A stretch of DNA of 64,000 nt, taken from positions 3,536,958 through 3,600,957 of the forward strand of contig NC_041008.1 of NCBI RefSeq assembly GCF_004193775.1, written 5' to 3'. The stretch is from Glycine soja (Eukaryota > Streptophyta > Magnoliopsida > Fabales > Fabaceae). Shown here in pieces: positions 12,348-31,566 of this stretch. The position numbers were made by a program, and so were the translations under genes. The number at the start of each line of letters is the position of its first letter. Within the stretch, counting starts at the first letter, position 1. Below the pieces are notes generated by a model. The model was not told the origin of the DNA. It made no database searches and saw only the letters and a list, made by a program, of their open reading frames with translations.

Positions 12348-12489
12348 TCAGTGTAAAATATTTACACCATAAATCAATCAAAAATCATCATTGCTATGAC
12401 TTTTAAGGTAATTGTTGTAAAAGCCAACAAACTTATAGTACAGGATGAGTTGTAATTGGATAACAATATAAAACCTCTTTACACAGTCA
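12348..12489. mobile_element. MITE family copy 1 (intron of ABCB pseudogene)
   Basis: The left end CAGTGTAAAATATTTACACC is mirrored by the right end CTCTTTACACAGTCA read in reverse complement. The core carries TTTAAGGTAATTGTTGTAAA followed by AGCCAACAAACTTAT. The same core occurs in the copies listed at 36096, 50950, 60253 and 62464. Confidence 0.7.
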
Positions 12490-13195
12490 TATATTGTTTA
12501 CTCATAAACTTTAGTTAAACAAAGGAAGTCCATGTAGTCCTTAACAAACTACTTGAAGAATCATTTCTTTGTATAAAAAGTATAGTTAAATGTATTGGTT
12601 TCCAAATCAAGTGTATATTGTACTTAGTTAAAGAGAGAAGAAGCCACACCTTCCCCCTACATTGACACCAAAGAAACAAGCAATAGCAGAACCTCCATCA
12701 AGTTCATTGCTGGCAATTAATATAGAGCCATACCAGAAAGCCAATGCCCATGTTGAATACATTATTAAGTAGATCACACCCATGCCAATACCTTTAGCAA
12801 AACCAACTCTGTCCCCTATTGGAGCTGATTTTTGCAGTAGCTCAGCATATTTTCCAGTCAATTGCCTTTCTGCAACAAATGAAAACACTGTCCTAATTGA
12901 ACCGATGCCCTGTTCCGCAATGCTACCAGCTTTCCTATAAGAAGCCTTTATCCAAAATAAATAAAAAAATCGAATGAACAAAATGTTAAGACATAAAACA
13001 TCAAAAAGTGCCTGTGTTTTTATATCTTACTTCCTCTTTTGCTGTTAGGCCACCATAAAGTGCTTTGTAAGCCATTCCACAGAACATAGTCAATGGAGTG
13101 ACTGAGAATACCACCAGAGAGACTTTCCATGATCTTTTAAACCCAACTGCGTAGCCACATATGAATGTAAATATATGATGAATGAAGTGGGCCAT

Positions 13196-15590
13196 CTGCA
13201 GTGCCAGAAACAAAAACAAAAAAAAAATGCATGTAAGTATTAGTGTCAACCAAAGTTGGAGCATAGAATAGAACTATGTTAGCATTCTGTTGTACCTTAT
13301 CAAACTCGAGAGTTTATGTAAACTCGTGATAATAACAAAATATTTATAAATGACATACCAATTAAACGTTTTAACAATATAATAAAATAAAATAATAAAT
13401 TATAAATTTCACAATACTTAAATAACTAAGTCTAGTAATACATCACTACTAGATAATAACTAGCAAATGTTAAGTTATAGATAACTCTTGTCGAAGGTTT
13501 GATGTTATTAGAGAACAAGGATTTGATGTTATTAAATGTGAAATTTTTTTTATTTGAAATCGACACATGAAGGTATGTTGAGTACTAAATAAACATAAAA
13601 TAACCCAACACAACTTACATTTCAGTCTAATTTTTTTAACATGTTAACTCATTGACTTGGTGATAAACTCAAGAATCTACTGAATTTACTTAGAGTTTAT
13701 TCAAAGTCTACTAAGAAGAAAATTTACACACGAGTCAACTCGTAGAAGATAAGTAAACTTGTAAGAGTTAGTGAATTAACTCGTGAGTTTGATAAACATC
13801 TTCTCTTGACTCACGGTGTTAGGAAAGTCAACTATATTCTATTATTCTTGTTATTATAATGAAACTTATAGTGAAACTTCCAAAGGATAGTATACTTTTC
13901 AGGGACGATAAGTTTTGTTGTAAGTTTCACACGATGCCAGCAGATCTGATAAGTCAAAATTAACTTGGACAAATGTACTGTAGGGAGAGGAATTTGGAGA
14001 GCAAGGTAGTGTACCAAGTGCATTATTTTGCTGCATAAATAATAGTAATATAGTACGTATAGTCCAAGAAAATCAAATAACCACATTGGTATCTTCTTTT
14101 TGTTGTTGATTGGCCGAAATGCTTCCTAGAAGAGAGATTGTGCCGGCTAACGTTGGTCCGGCTATTGTTTTTTTGTGGTAAATAATGTTTGTCCAATTTG
14201 AACTAACCCGACAGTCATGTCCTTGCATTTCTCATGAGCCATGATCATATTTTTTCTCTTTCTTTGCCGTTAAACATTTGATAAATTCCCAATAACCTAT
14301 TCATTTTTATTTTTGTTTAACCAATAACCTATCCATAGTTACTAGTTAGAAGTATTAACTACCTGAAACAGCAACATGCACATTATTTCGTAACAAACTT
14401 CGCTTTAAAAGAAAGAGAACTACTTTACTGGAAGCCTTGTGCACTTTCTCAGAATTATTTGGCTTGTGCATGATTCAATTCATGTATGCACTGCCACAAA
14501 CTAACGTCAAGTACAAGCCAAAGTATCTTTCTTTTCGGAGGTCAGCTGTACTTTTAAGTCTTTGTTATCGTAAAACTAGAATAAGAAGTTAATAGAAATG
14601 TGCCGTTAACAATGATTTGATGTCTACCACGTAATGTTATTTACACAATTTCAAACGTAGGGTATATCTAACTCAACAGGACTAACAAAAAACCATGGGG
14701 GAGCAACCTAAACTACTAAAAGCAAGTTTGAGCTGAACATTACAAGAGTTTACAAGTAAATATCACTCCATCTCGTGCAAGAACATCAAAATCAAAACCG
14801 GTTCTAAATTTTGGGACCAAATCTAAAGGGTGGGAGGAAAAAAAGAAAGAAGCTGATTTTAAGTATCCAAAAACGAATATAATAAAAGGAATGCGATTAT
14901 TGTTCTTCCTTGTTCATTACTTCTATCGGATAGTTCCATGTTCACAAGTTCAATCACAAGACCCAAAGCAAAAAGTAATGGATGCAGAATCACATTGTAA
15001 CGTGTATTTAATTAATAGCTGAAATTTTATTTACTGTGTGATGATTAACATGTAGTAACGTGTAACTATATCATGAAAATGAGCATTAATTAATAGCTGA
15101 AAGTTCATACAGCTAAAAGTAACAGTAAAGTGGCAAAGGATAAGTAGCCTATCATTCTTATTTGCTCTTTTCAAGGGGAGGGGGAAATAATCTTTTGAAA
15201 GCTACTGTTTTACTCCGCAATCAAATTACTCTTCTTAACTCTGACTGTACTGATTCATTCTAACATGAGTTCAACTCTGATATACATCACACAAGTAAAT
15301 CAAAATAAACGAGCGAAAGAGTGCCACTACTGCCAAAATTACAATGACACTGCACCAATAGGCGACACTTCATTGACTACAGTATGCAGCATATATCAAC
15401 ACAACCATGACTAACTAAATCATAGGGGAAAACCTCATGAGTCCAAGAAAATATACATAACCCCCATCTCATATATCTTTCATATAGATCATTGTATCGA
15501 GCCTACCTCTCTTTTCTGTATCATATTTAATATCACCCCCCTACCATTGAGGATGATCCAAATTACTTGCCAGGCCAACTCAGTGAAATT
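13196..15590. other. Intergenic, no gene recognised
   Basis: I searched for missing upstream exons of the ABCB pseudogene (TM1-TM2) and saw none. The open frame at 13832-14086 minus is low-complexity and hydrophobic by composition only. The last few hundred bases are 3' flank of the COP1-interacting-protein-like gene. Confidence 0.4.
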
Positions 15591-22454
<6,864 letters not shown>

Positions 22455-25400
22455 TTTTCCTTATTGAAGGTAACACCACACTCAATCACTCTTTGGATCA
22501 TTTCACGTAAGCAAACACAATCTTCACCATCGTTTCCATTTGGCACCAACCATAATCAACAAAACTGCACACAAGAAATCCCAAAATCAGAATGTAGAGT
22601 CTGCATAAGCAAGGTAAAACATAAAAAGAAAGAGTAAAAGAAAAAGAAAACTTTTGCCAAATTCTGTGTCAGACGAGCAAGTGTGTTCAGTGGGTCATTT
22701 CCCTATTTGCATTACATTTCAAATCTACATTTTCAATCAAGTTGAAAATTGAACAAAATCAAGTAACAAACCAGATGCACATTAGGTAAATCCCACTTCT
22801 TTCAACCATTAACAGAACCATAGCACACCATAGATCCCAACCCAAGACCCAAAGTTCAAGCTTTTGCAACAAAGCAGAAACCCAAATTTGCCACAAAGAA
22901 ATTATAAGGAATAGATCTGATTCAGCAAAAGACCGAACTTGACTAAAGTTACATAGATACCAAATAAACCCAAAATCCAATAGCAACTAAGCCAGACCCC
23001 AAAACTTACCCAAAAAAAAAAAAACACAGTAATCAAATAAATAACAGAGTCAAACAAAACATTATCACGGTTACACACAAACAAATACACATGCTGCAAA
23101 ATAAGCAACAAAAGTGAACAAACCCTAATCATATTTACATTGGAAAATTTGGAGTGAAAATGTGGAAGGAGCGTGGAATTGAATATGAAGGGTATATATG
23201 GAGGTCCGAGATCTTCGATTGCGTGACCTGATCCTCCAATTTAGAGTTCAAAAGGGCACCAGCATTTGGCTCCTTTGTCTTTTATGTTCTTCTTTCTCTC
23301 TTCTTCTTGTTCTTCCCTTTTTGTGTCTCACTGTGGAGGAAATGAGCCTCTTTCTTTTCTCTCTCAATTTCTTTTCTTCTTTTTTTTTGGTTTTTTAAAT
23401 TTTTGAGTTTTACGAAAACCCCACAATGAAAAAGATGGTTTTTGCTTTACTCATCCTTCGTTTCAAATCCCCCTCTACTCTCTCTCTACACCCTCTCTCT
23501 CAGTAGAAAGAGAAAATGACAATGTTCAGACAAAAATAAAAATAAAAACAAAAACATTGACCTTGTTACATTTTCAATTTGTAAATCAAACGTTAACGTA
23601 ATAATCCTAATTAGCAGATAACAAGGTTTCAATTGAAAAAAAGAGTGTTGTGTTGTGATGAAAAAAATGGTGATGATTAACTGTGGCAGACTTCAACTTG
23701 ACTGATGAAATATCCGAGGTTGTTTTTTCTTCGGATAATTTATTGTTCAAGTAATGGTGTTGGTGGTTAAATTTTAAAACGAAAACTGTAACTAAAAAAT
23801 AAATAAATTTAAAAAACGAATCATTCACACTCTTCCCTAGCCTTGGATCATTGGCCAACATTAACCAGGTTGCATTTCCCATAATTTTTGTCATATACTA
23901 ACTTTATAATAATACTAATAATCATTCAATTTCGTGGCATAGGGTGTTTCATTTTCACCCTTTTAATTACTTTATTGTTGCCATCATTTGAGTATTTGAA
24001 ATAGACGCATGTATTGGACAAAACGGACATTTTGGTAGTTTTGATTAAGCCGTGGTCAACACTGTGTGAAGCGTACACTGTTGTATTGTATTGAATTGCT
24101 TGAAAGTGTTTACATAATAATTTGGTTTTAGCAGAAAATGACAGTGATATACGTTAATTAACTTAATTGCAGGGTCTTCTGAGACTGTTTGAAAGTGTAA
24201 ATAATCTATCTTTTCACTTCGCAAACACTTCTCAAGTCTTCCACCAATCAAATCAAATGCTTTTCTTTAATACCCATATGATATGATTTTGCCGTTTTCA
24301 AATTCAGTATCTTCCATTTCACGTCCTCTTCTATCTATATACCGTTCGTTATTATATTAACAATATATTTGAATATTTAATGATTCGTAGAATAAATAAC
24401 ATAAAAATTAGTGTTTTCATTATTTAAATATTTTGCCATAAAACTCGTATAATTTTATTTTATTATTTGAAAAATGAAGCAATAACATATAATTAGCATT
24501 TTCATTAAAGTTTGATATTTATACACTCATAATCTAAAATAATTTTACATTTTCATTCAATTATAAACTTATTATCCTTAATTGTTTGTGATTATATAAA
24601 ATTATTTTATATTACCGGTGCATGACTTTTTTTTTCTTTTCATTATTATTTTTGTTTTTGAGAGGAGAGAAATTAGATTTTTTTTCATACACATAAATCT
24701 AAGAATCAAAACTTTAACCACATATTTAAGATATAAGATCATTTTCTTAAATATAGATTACATGTATTATTCCCAATAATGCTTCAGTCAAAGTGAAATG
24801 ATTATACACAACGAAGTTCTCTCTTAGTATTTGATTATTGGTCATCTTAATCACATCATATTGGTTTCACATTCTTTAACTAAATCATTGAATAATTCGA
24901 TTGCTATGTAATTACATTGAATTACAGATACTTTAAAATGAAAAAAAAAAAAAAAACAATCATTATCAATGCTGCCTTACACTTAAAATTAAAATGTAAC
25001 TAGTGCTTCTTAGATTTTTCAAATAACAAATAAAGTAACATGAGAAAACCAGCTTTTGTAAATGAAAAGAAATGGAAAAATAATTTCATAATAAGATCAA
25101 AATCGTATTGTGAAAGAAAAACGACAAAACTTTATCATAGAATGAATGACTTACTATAATTTCTGTTGAAATCCACTAATGCTGCGCTTACGTATTTCGA
25201 ATTTCTTAACTCTCATCACATTTTACTTGCTAATTATCAAATAATTCAGGCTCTACTAACATTCATTATAATGAATGGTGCACGTAAATCACGGTTCACA
25301 CATTAAGTATGACGTAATCATTTCTTAAATTCAAATAATGCCTGAAGTGTTTCACATTATTGTTAGGGGATAGGAAGAGGATGATATATAATTCTGAGTT

Positions 25401-26671
25401 TGAGAAGAAGTAATTAACAATGTAACATAATGCTTGATGGAAATGGGAAATTGAGTTTTGGCCACGTGTTTGAAGCTAGTCATGATAAAAACCAACTCGA
25501 TTTCTAAGTAAATTTACTTATATTTTAAGATTGAATTTTAAAATATATCACTTAGAAAAGGACTTTTACTTAATAGAAAGTAAAAAATGGTGATGCGTGT
25601 AACTTTGTTTGTTGTTTGTTGAAATACTACCAAATAGCAATGGAGGTGTGAAATGTGAAAAATTCTATTCTATTTTGAAAGCCGATTTTATGGATGAATA
25701 GATGGATGGAGAGGAACTTCTGTCTTATTGATTTGGCTTGCAAACGAATCTGTCCCCCCAATCACAATGCAACGTGTCTCATCTTAGTGAGCAAATTCAA
25801 ATCATAAAATCTTATACCAACGATTGAAGTTGAAGGGTGCACCGCAATCATAAATCACAAACCTTAGACGCCACCATGTAGGGGTATACCAATACATGTC
25901 ATTGTATGTATTGTTAGCATTACAAGTTAGAAGTGAATGAGATATAGTATAACAAATAAATAAAGTACCAGAAAAATAAATAGAAATGATATATATCAAT
26001 ATAATATAGGCTATTTAGATCGATAAAAAAAAAGTGTGAAAAAAATACTTACTTATTTAAATGCTTACAAGAGTGAAGGAAAGAAATAAAAAAAATGTAT
26101 AAAAGAAAAATCATCTGCTCGGTTATTTTTATTGACATAAAGTTATTATTGTTTTAATTATTTACTCAATTTTTTTAAGAAACTAGTAAAAAAAATAAAA
26201 AAGATTTTTATTTCAAGTCAATTTGGGAGGAGTTTTTCTTGTGAGTCCTACATAAAAACTTCCCTTTTCTTGTTTTTCTTTTAAATAAGCAGTCAAATTT
26301 TGATTTATTTTTATTCATCATAATTAAAGTTTTTGACTCATCTTAGTGAGCAAATTCTAATAAAATAATAAAAAGGTAATCAATATGCATAGTGAAAATT
26401 CTAGAGAATATGATAAAAACCAAAATACATAGAGGACCCAGGAAATCATTAACAAATTTTACAAAGTTTTCTGTTTGACACATCTAAATGACTCTGAAAG
26501 TTAGCACAAGTTAATGACAGTAGATAATGAGCTGATATAATTGCTAATGTTGCATATAACTTGTATTTATCCTTCCAACATTAAAAACATTATTGAAAAG
26601 CATAAAAGTATAAACAAATATTATATGAGCTAGTAATAATATTTTTAAAATGAAAATTAAGTGTGAACTAA
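22455..26671. other. Intergenic; upstream region of CIP-like gene and AT-rich space
   Basis: The interval 22455-23170 is the presumed 5' leader or promoter of the CIP-like gene. 23270-23515 is rich in CT on the plus strand (GA on the transcribed strand). A CACGTG G-box lies near 25463, far from any gene. No protein gene was recognised, and the open frames here are short and featureless. Confidence 0.4.
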
Positions 26672-27103
26672 TTTTGTTGTCAAGGAACCTTATTTGCTCC
26701 TCGACCATTTGAAGTTGCTCCTATAACCTATTAACTTCTTGTTGGAGTTCCTGATTAAGAAGAGATTTTCAACAATAATTTGGTGAATTGCAATGAAAAG
26801 AAAAGTTTTATTTTAGAAGAAGAATGGATTATATTAATTCGTATACGTTGGTGTAAACATGACGTAATTAAGAAGTTAGTGTTTAACATAAAATATAACA
26901 TGATTTGTTTAATTACCTCAATCTCAGAGTTAATGTCTCCTAGACTTATTTAAAGCATTAGGAAAAAAATAGCACAATTAGATCATCCAAAATACTTTAG
27001 AAAATTATTAAATGAATTTTTAAAGATTTACACGAACTTGGCCCGTTGAAGAGCTATGTCATTTTCACTCCTTAGTTGCTGAAGGGTCCTAAGCAGATAC
27101 TGC
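26672..27103 (-). pseudogene. Relic K-domain exons of a MIKC*-type MADS-box gene
   Basis: Three exon-like blocks lie in coding order on the minus strand. 27103 to about 27035 reads YLLRTLQQLRSENDIALQ after a TTTTGCAG acceptor. About 26941-26918 reads GDINSEIE up to a GTAATT donor. About 26748-26672 reads ELQQEVNRL-stop-EQLQMVEEQIR after an AATCAG acceptor. Together they follow the order of the K-like region in AGL30/65/66/104-type (MIKC*) proteins, which act in pollen. A TAG at 26721-26723 breaks the last block where a Gln codon is expected. No MADS DNA-binding exon or C-terminal part was found nearby, so this is a truncated, dead fragment. It lies just inside a CACTA-like transposon end, which may have carried it here (inference). 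Confidence 0.75.
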
Positions 27104-27289
27104 AAAATGTCCAAACATTTTATGGAGTTACGTTAGCAATAAAAAATTTGGTGTTTTTATTTGAAGATCTGTAAAATGTACCCAAACCTAAGCTAACTCA
27201 AACAAGGATTTTATTTTATAATTCTTAACAAGTGATTGGCTAAACTTTTGAAATTGACTTATTATTTTTGTAAAAATTCTTACATAATT

Positions 27290-27523
27290 GTGTTAGAATA
27301 ACAACCTTCTAAGATAATTTTTAAAACATTGTCTTGAAATGATAATCATTTTAAGATGGTTTTGAGAGATCCTTATCAAATACTAATTTTTAAGAATGTT
27401 TTTGCAAAAGGGTTTTCATTGAAAAATCTCTTATTTACAAAATCGTCACCATCTTATATACTAAGATGATTTTTGAGAATCATCATCGAAAATGCATTAT
27501 AAAAAATTATTTTCTTAGTAGTG
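27290..27523 (-). mobile_element. CACTA-like DNA transposon end (terminal and subterminal repeats)
   Basis: Read on the minus strand, the segment begins CACTACTAAGAAAATAATTT at 27523. Degenerate copies of a subterminal motif follow (ATCATCTTAGTATAT, ACCATCTTAAAATGATTATC, TTATCTTAGAAGGTTG). This is the layout of CACTA (En/Spm, Tgm-like) ends. I did not find the opposite terminus, and no transposase reading frame is present. Confidence 0.5.
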
Positions 27524-30157
27524 ATTCATGATCTTAGAATATGGATTGTCAACTCATAATTTAAAAATTAGTCAAAATAATTTTTCAGTTACGAAATTGA
27601 TGGTGTTCAACCGTAGTCTAATCAGTCCTTAATTAAATCTTGTTCATCATATTTTATAAAGTGTTAGTGATTTTTTTGGATCTTTACAATACACATAAAA
27701 AATAATTTATGCAAAACTCTAATTTTAATTGGAAAATAGAATCACAAACACACAAGGTATTATACCTAGTTTCATCTTATTAAAATTGTTGGGTAAGTGT
27801 TGATGTGATGCTATTTTCTAATTAAATTTCACTTTAATAACTTCCACTTTCACGGATTATAAAAAAAAAAGAAACTTTCACTTTCACCTAACTTTATATT
27901 CAACTTTAATGCAAGGATTAGCAAAGAAAAACACTAATTTTGGTCAAAGAATAATATCACAAATACCTAGATGATATACTAATACTCAAGTTTTATCTTA
28001 TATTCTTATTATTAGTAGTAGTGATGAAATTAATAAAAAGTAGCAGTGATGAAATTAATAAATTTGTAAGTGTTATTTGGAGCTCCTAGTCATTCAACTG
28101 TGGCACGTTAAACTTCTGAGTTGGACCATACCTACCTATTCTAAAAGGGCTAAGCGCCTTAGCCTTGTGTTTTAAACCCCTGAGGCTTTTGGGGTAGTGT
28201 TTTCAAGATGGTTCAAGAAGACATTTTCTTCCTTAAACCAAAAAGGAAGAAGAAAACAAAAAGATTAATTTGAGTTGACACAAAATTGAGGTACAGTTCT
28301 TAGTATTATTCTTTATTTAAAATTATAATTTTGCATGGTAATTGGTGCTATAAAAAATCACATTTAAAATAGAAAAATGATTTTTAAGGCAATATTCAAA
28401 TAAGGATGAAAGAAGAATATAAAATGAGTAAATAGCGTATGTATTGGCAATGCATTAAAAAAGTTTACATTATCGTTTAGTCATAAATTATTATATAAAA
28501 ATACTAAGAAAATTACTGTTAGTTTGGTGGTTTTGAGTTATTTGTCTTTCTTGTATGCGGATATATAGCTATGAGGATGTACTTTATTGGGACATAATAG
28601 GTATTGAAATTTTCATCATTGATAGGGATTTGAAGGTTTTTCTACAACTTAACCAAAGCAATTTGTTTGATCTAACCAGCATGCAGAAACGTTGTCTATT
28701 TGGTACTGAGACTTTCACCTTTGACAGAGACTAAATGAATCTTAAATACATAGAGGCACTGTGAAGTCAGAAGTGTGAAGTACAACTCTGTCTATTGGTA
28801 CAGATGCTCGTGCGCTATTATAAATTACATGGGAGAGTTTAGAGCTACAATAAGTGCCTACATTTTGATCGTAAATAACAATAGAAAACATCAAAACTTC
28901 AGAAACTTGTTTTTTCTGGTCTTATGAATCCACCAGAATCCAATTTAAATATAAGCTTTAATTAAACCATGACGATGTGATAAACTCGAGTCATTTGGAC
29001 ATCTTTTTACTTATTTCTATTTTTACTTCACCTACTGAATAAGACCTTTGGTCTCGTCACAAAAATACAATTTCGATCTTCCTATCATTCAATATTTCTC
29101 TGCATGTCAGCACTTATGAGATAAAACATGGGCTTAAACGTTGAGCAACGAACTGATATGATTGGCCGCATTCAAAAGAATCCAAACGTTGAAATTAGGC
29201 ATAGTGTTAGGGACATCAAAGAGTACAAGAGTTTAAACTTGCAAGAATTAGTCATTAAAACCTTCATAATAGTCTTTAATGTTCCTAGATTAGCCAGACT
29301 TAGCGTTAGGTATTCTCTTAATGCTGTGTTGAATTTGAAGGTCATGTCCGAGGCAAAGATCACTTTAATGCACTGTGTATAGGAGTAACACAGTTTCACA
29401 CACACAAATAAACGGGAAATTATTTTTTTATAACAATTTTTTATGATGATAGGAGAAATATGAAGATAAACACAAAAACAGGGAATAAAATAAATGTTAA
29501 ATTACAGAAAGATTGTTTTTATTTATTTATAGAAAAACTGTCACTGTCAATGGAAATTGTTATATCACTCTTAAAGATGAAATACTTAAACAATTTCATT
29601 TAATTATTGTATATTTACATATATTTTATTTTATTGTAATCTCAATTGTTGACTAATGAATTCAAAAGTGTATCTCTCACTTTAAAATGTAGTCAAATTT
29701 AGTGGTAAAAGTTTAGTATCAGGCCTACACTCATTTGATAAGACAGTTCCTTTTCTGTTCAAAGAGCCGCAGTTTGAGATGGTGTGGTCAATCAACAGTA
29801 TCTCTAATTGGGTGTAGCAAAGAAGAATAGAAACAGGTCAGGAATTCATCTCCAAGCTATGTACAATTTATCTAAATCCAACTAGAGCTATGAATGACAA
29901 TATGATCCCCCTCATACTGATATAACTTAGAATGGTGTCACACATGACAACTGATACATTTGCTGCAAAGAGATTAGATTATTCACTATTCAGCACACTT
30001 CATTTTTGTTGAGGGTTCAGCATAGCAATCCCTCTTAAGTTAACTGCAACAATTAAGGGATAATAATAATAATAATAATAATAATAAACAACTAAACTCA
30101 TACACCACAAAGCTAATGCAATTCGAATCTACCTTAACCTAGTTATCCCTCCCTCGG
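27524..30157. other. Intergenic, AT-rich
   Basis: No gene recognised. The open frame at 29128-29382 has no family features and is overlapped by an equally long frame on the other strand. 30060-30089 is a (TAA)n microsatellite. The last few hundred bases are 3' flank of the trihelix gene. Confidence 0.4.
30060..30089. repeat. (TAA)n microsatellite
   Basis: About nine to ten uninterrupted TAA units, 70 bases downstream of the trihelix gene stop codon and so possibly in its 3' UTR. Confidence 0.9.
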
Positions 30158-31273
30158 TCATTCACTGCCACTATTATTGTTATGATTGCTGTTGTTATTG
30201 TTGGTGGTGCCATGGTGGTTGTTGCTAGGGTTACCACCTTTTCTTCCAAGTTTGAGCTGCGAAATCTCTACCTGGGTCTTCATGAAAAACTGCATTCTCT
30301 GCAACTCCAAATCCTTTGCGAATTTCATCCTCTGCTTCTCCATCTCCACCACCTGCTGCAGCTTCGAACTCTCCGCTTGTTCATACGCCTCGCCGAATTT
30401 CAGAATCGCCTGCGTCAGTTCCCTCACCGCGCTTCCCCAACCCTTCGCCTTCCGTCTTTCTCCGCTTCCTTTCGTGGTGTTTGAACTCATCAACCGCGGC
30501 CTCTTCCTCTCGAAACTCTCCGGCGGAAAACTGTCGCTCGACGCCGGCGACGACGCGTCTCGCTCCTCCGAATCGGACTCCACCGGAGGACCGCGGCGCC
30601 GGAACTGAATCTTCTGGTTCTTCAACGGAACCGGTTGTGGCTGTTTATGAGGATGGTTAAACTGATTCGCGCCGCCGCGAACGCCGACCGGAATTCCTAA
30701 CGGAACTTTCTGCGGTTGTAAATTACTGTTTCCGGCAGCGCTGGTGCCGGAGGCACCGCCGACGCCGGGGATCTTGGCGCTTGGACCGATTAATTGTTCC
30801 AGTCGGTCGTAGAACGGCCACTTGCTGGTGGCGCCGGCGGCGATCTTCGCCTTCTCCGATTTGTACTTCTTCTTAACGGTGTCGATCCGGTTTTTGCACT
30901 GGATATCGGTCTTCGGCGCCTTCGTGTAATCCTCTCTGACGCTCACGATATCCGCCACCTCCTTCCAGTGCTTCTGCTTCAGATTTCCTCTGCTCAGTTC
31001 CAGATACCTCTCTCCCCACGCGTCGATCAGCACCGCCGTCGCACCTTCGCTCCAGCAATCCTCCCTTCCGCCGCCGCCGCCTCCTCCTCCGCCGTTTCCC
31101 TTCGCCGGCTGCTGAATCGGAAGCGCTAATGCCAGACTGTTCGGCGGTGGTGGCGGCGCCTGAGGCGCCGGAGCCGCGACCGTCACCGTTATCCGACCGT
31201 TCGCCCTCGGCGACGACGGAGGGGATCCGCTCGCCGGCGAAGGATGCGACTGGATCTCGTCGTCGTCGTCCAT
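30158..31273 (-). CDS. Trihelix (SIP1/ASIL-type) transcription factor, 371 aa, intronless
   Basis: Nuclear DNA-binding protein of the GT-factor family. The N-terminus is acidic (MDDDDE), then Pro/Ala-rich, with a nine-Gly run at residues 61-69. The trihelix domain spans about residues 71-165: its three tandem-helix tryptophans are W74, W86 and W103, with a CKNRIDTVKKKYKSEK helix and the fourth amphipathic helix WPFYDRLEQLIG (152-163). A basic stretch FERKRPR (254-260) may be a nuclear localisation signal. Residues 282-342 form the C-terminal amphipathic helix or coiled coil typical of SIP1 members (AVRELTQAILKFGEAYEQAE, then VVEMEKQRMKFAKDLELQRM). The tail is Asn-rich. SIP1/ASIL members in Arabidopsis repress seed-maturation genes; that role here is inference. 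The gene is markedly GC-rich compared with its surroundings. Confidence 0.95.
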   Translation of the reverse strand: MDDDDEIQSHPSPASGSPPSSPRANGRITVTVAAPAPQAPPPPPNSLALALPIQQPAKGNGGGGGGGGGREDCWSEGATAVLIDAWGERYLELSRGNLKQKHWKEVADIVSVREDYTKAPKTDIQCKNRIDTVKKKYKSEKAKIAAGATSKWPFYDRLEQLIGPSAKIPGVGGASGTSAAGNSNLQPQKVPLGIPVGVRGGANQFNHPHKQPQPVPLKNQKIQFRRRGPPVESDSEERDASSPASSDSFPPESFERKRPRLMSSNTTKGSGERRKAKGWGSAVRELTQAILKFGEAYEQAESSKLQQVVEMEKQRMKFAKDLELQRMQFFMKTQVEISQLKLGRKGGNPSNNHHGTTNNNNSNHNNNSGSE

Positions 31274-31528
31274 ATCCTCCTCGCCGCCGATCTACCGTAG
31301 AGAGAGAAACAGAGTAGTTAGAGAGAGAGAGAGAAAGAGAAAAACGAAGCTAGGGTTTTTATTTAATTTAATTTTAATTTTAATTTTGGCCGGCGAGAAT
31401 ATATCGACGCCTTTTCGTGCATTGTTCATTTTTTTGGTTTTTATTTTAAACAAATTTCGGAGAAAATTGGCTTCGAACCTTTTTTCGGGTTTCGTTTGAC
31501 GGAAGAGGTGAGTTGACGGTGACCGTCG

Positions 31529-31566
31529 ACACGTGGGGAGAGGGCTGAGGAAGGGCGGATGACGTG
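31529..31566. promoter_or_regulatory. ABRE/G-box-like and ACGT-core motifs upstream of the trihelix gene
   Basis: ACACGTGG at 31529-31536 and TGACGTGG at 31559-31566 lie about 256 and 290 bases upstream of the trihelix start codon. Both are classic bZIP-binding ACGT motifs associated with abscisic acid or light response. The function is inferred from motif alone. Confidence 0.4.

Noticed and set aside
22759..23398. Open frames upstream of the CIP-like gene on both strands
   Set aside because: Hydrophobic by composition, no conserved motifs, and within the likely 5' leader and promoter.
29128..29405. 84- and 77-codon frames on opposite strands
   Set aside because: Neither resembles a known family; mutual antisense overlap suggests chance.
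30182..31317. Several 60-140 codon frames overlapping the trihelix gene in other frames
   Set aside because: Shadow frames caused by the high GC content of the real gene; none has domain features.
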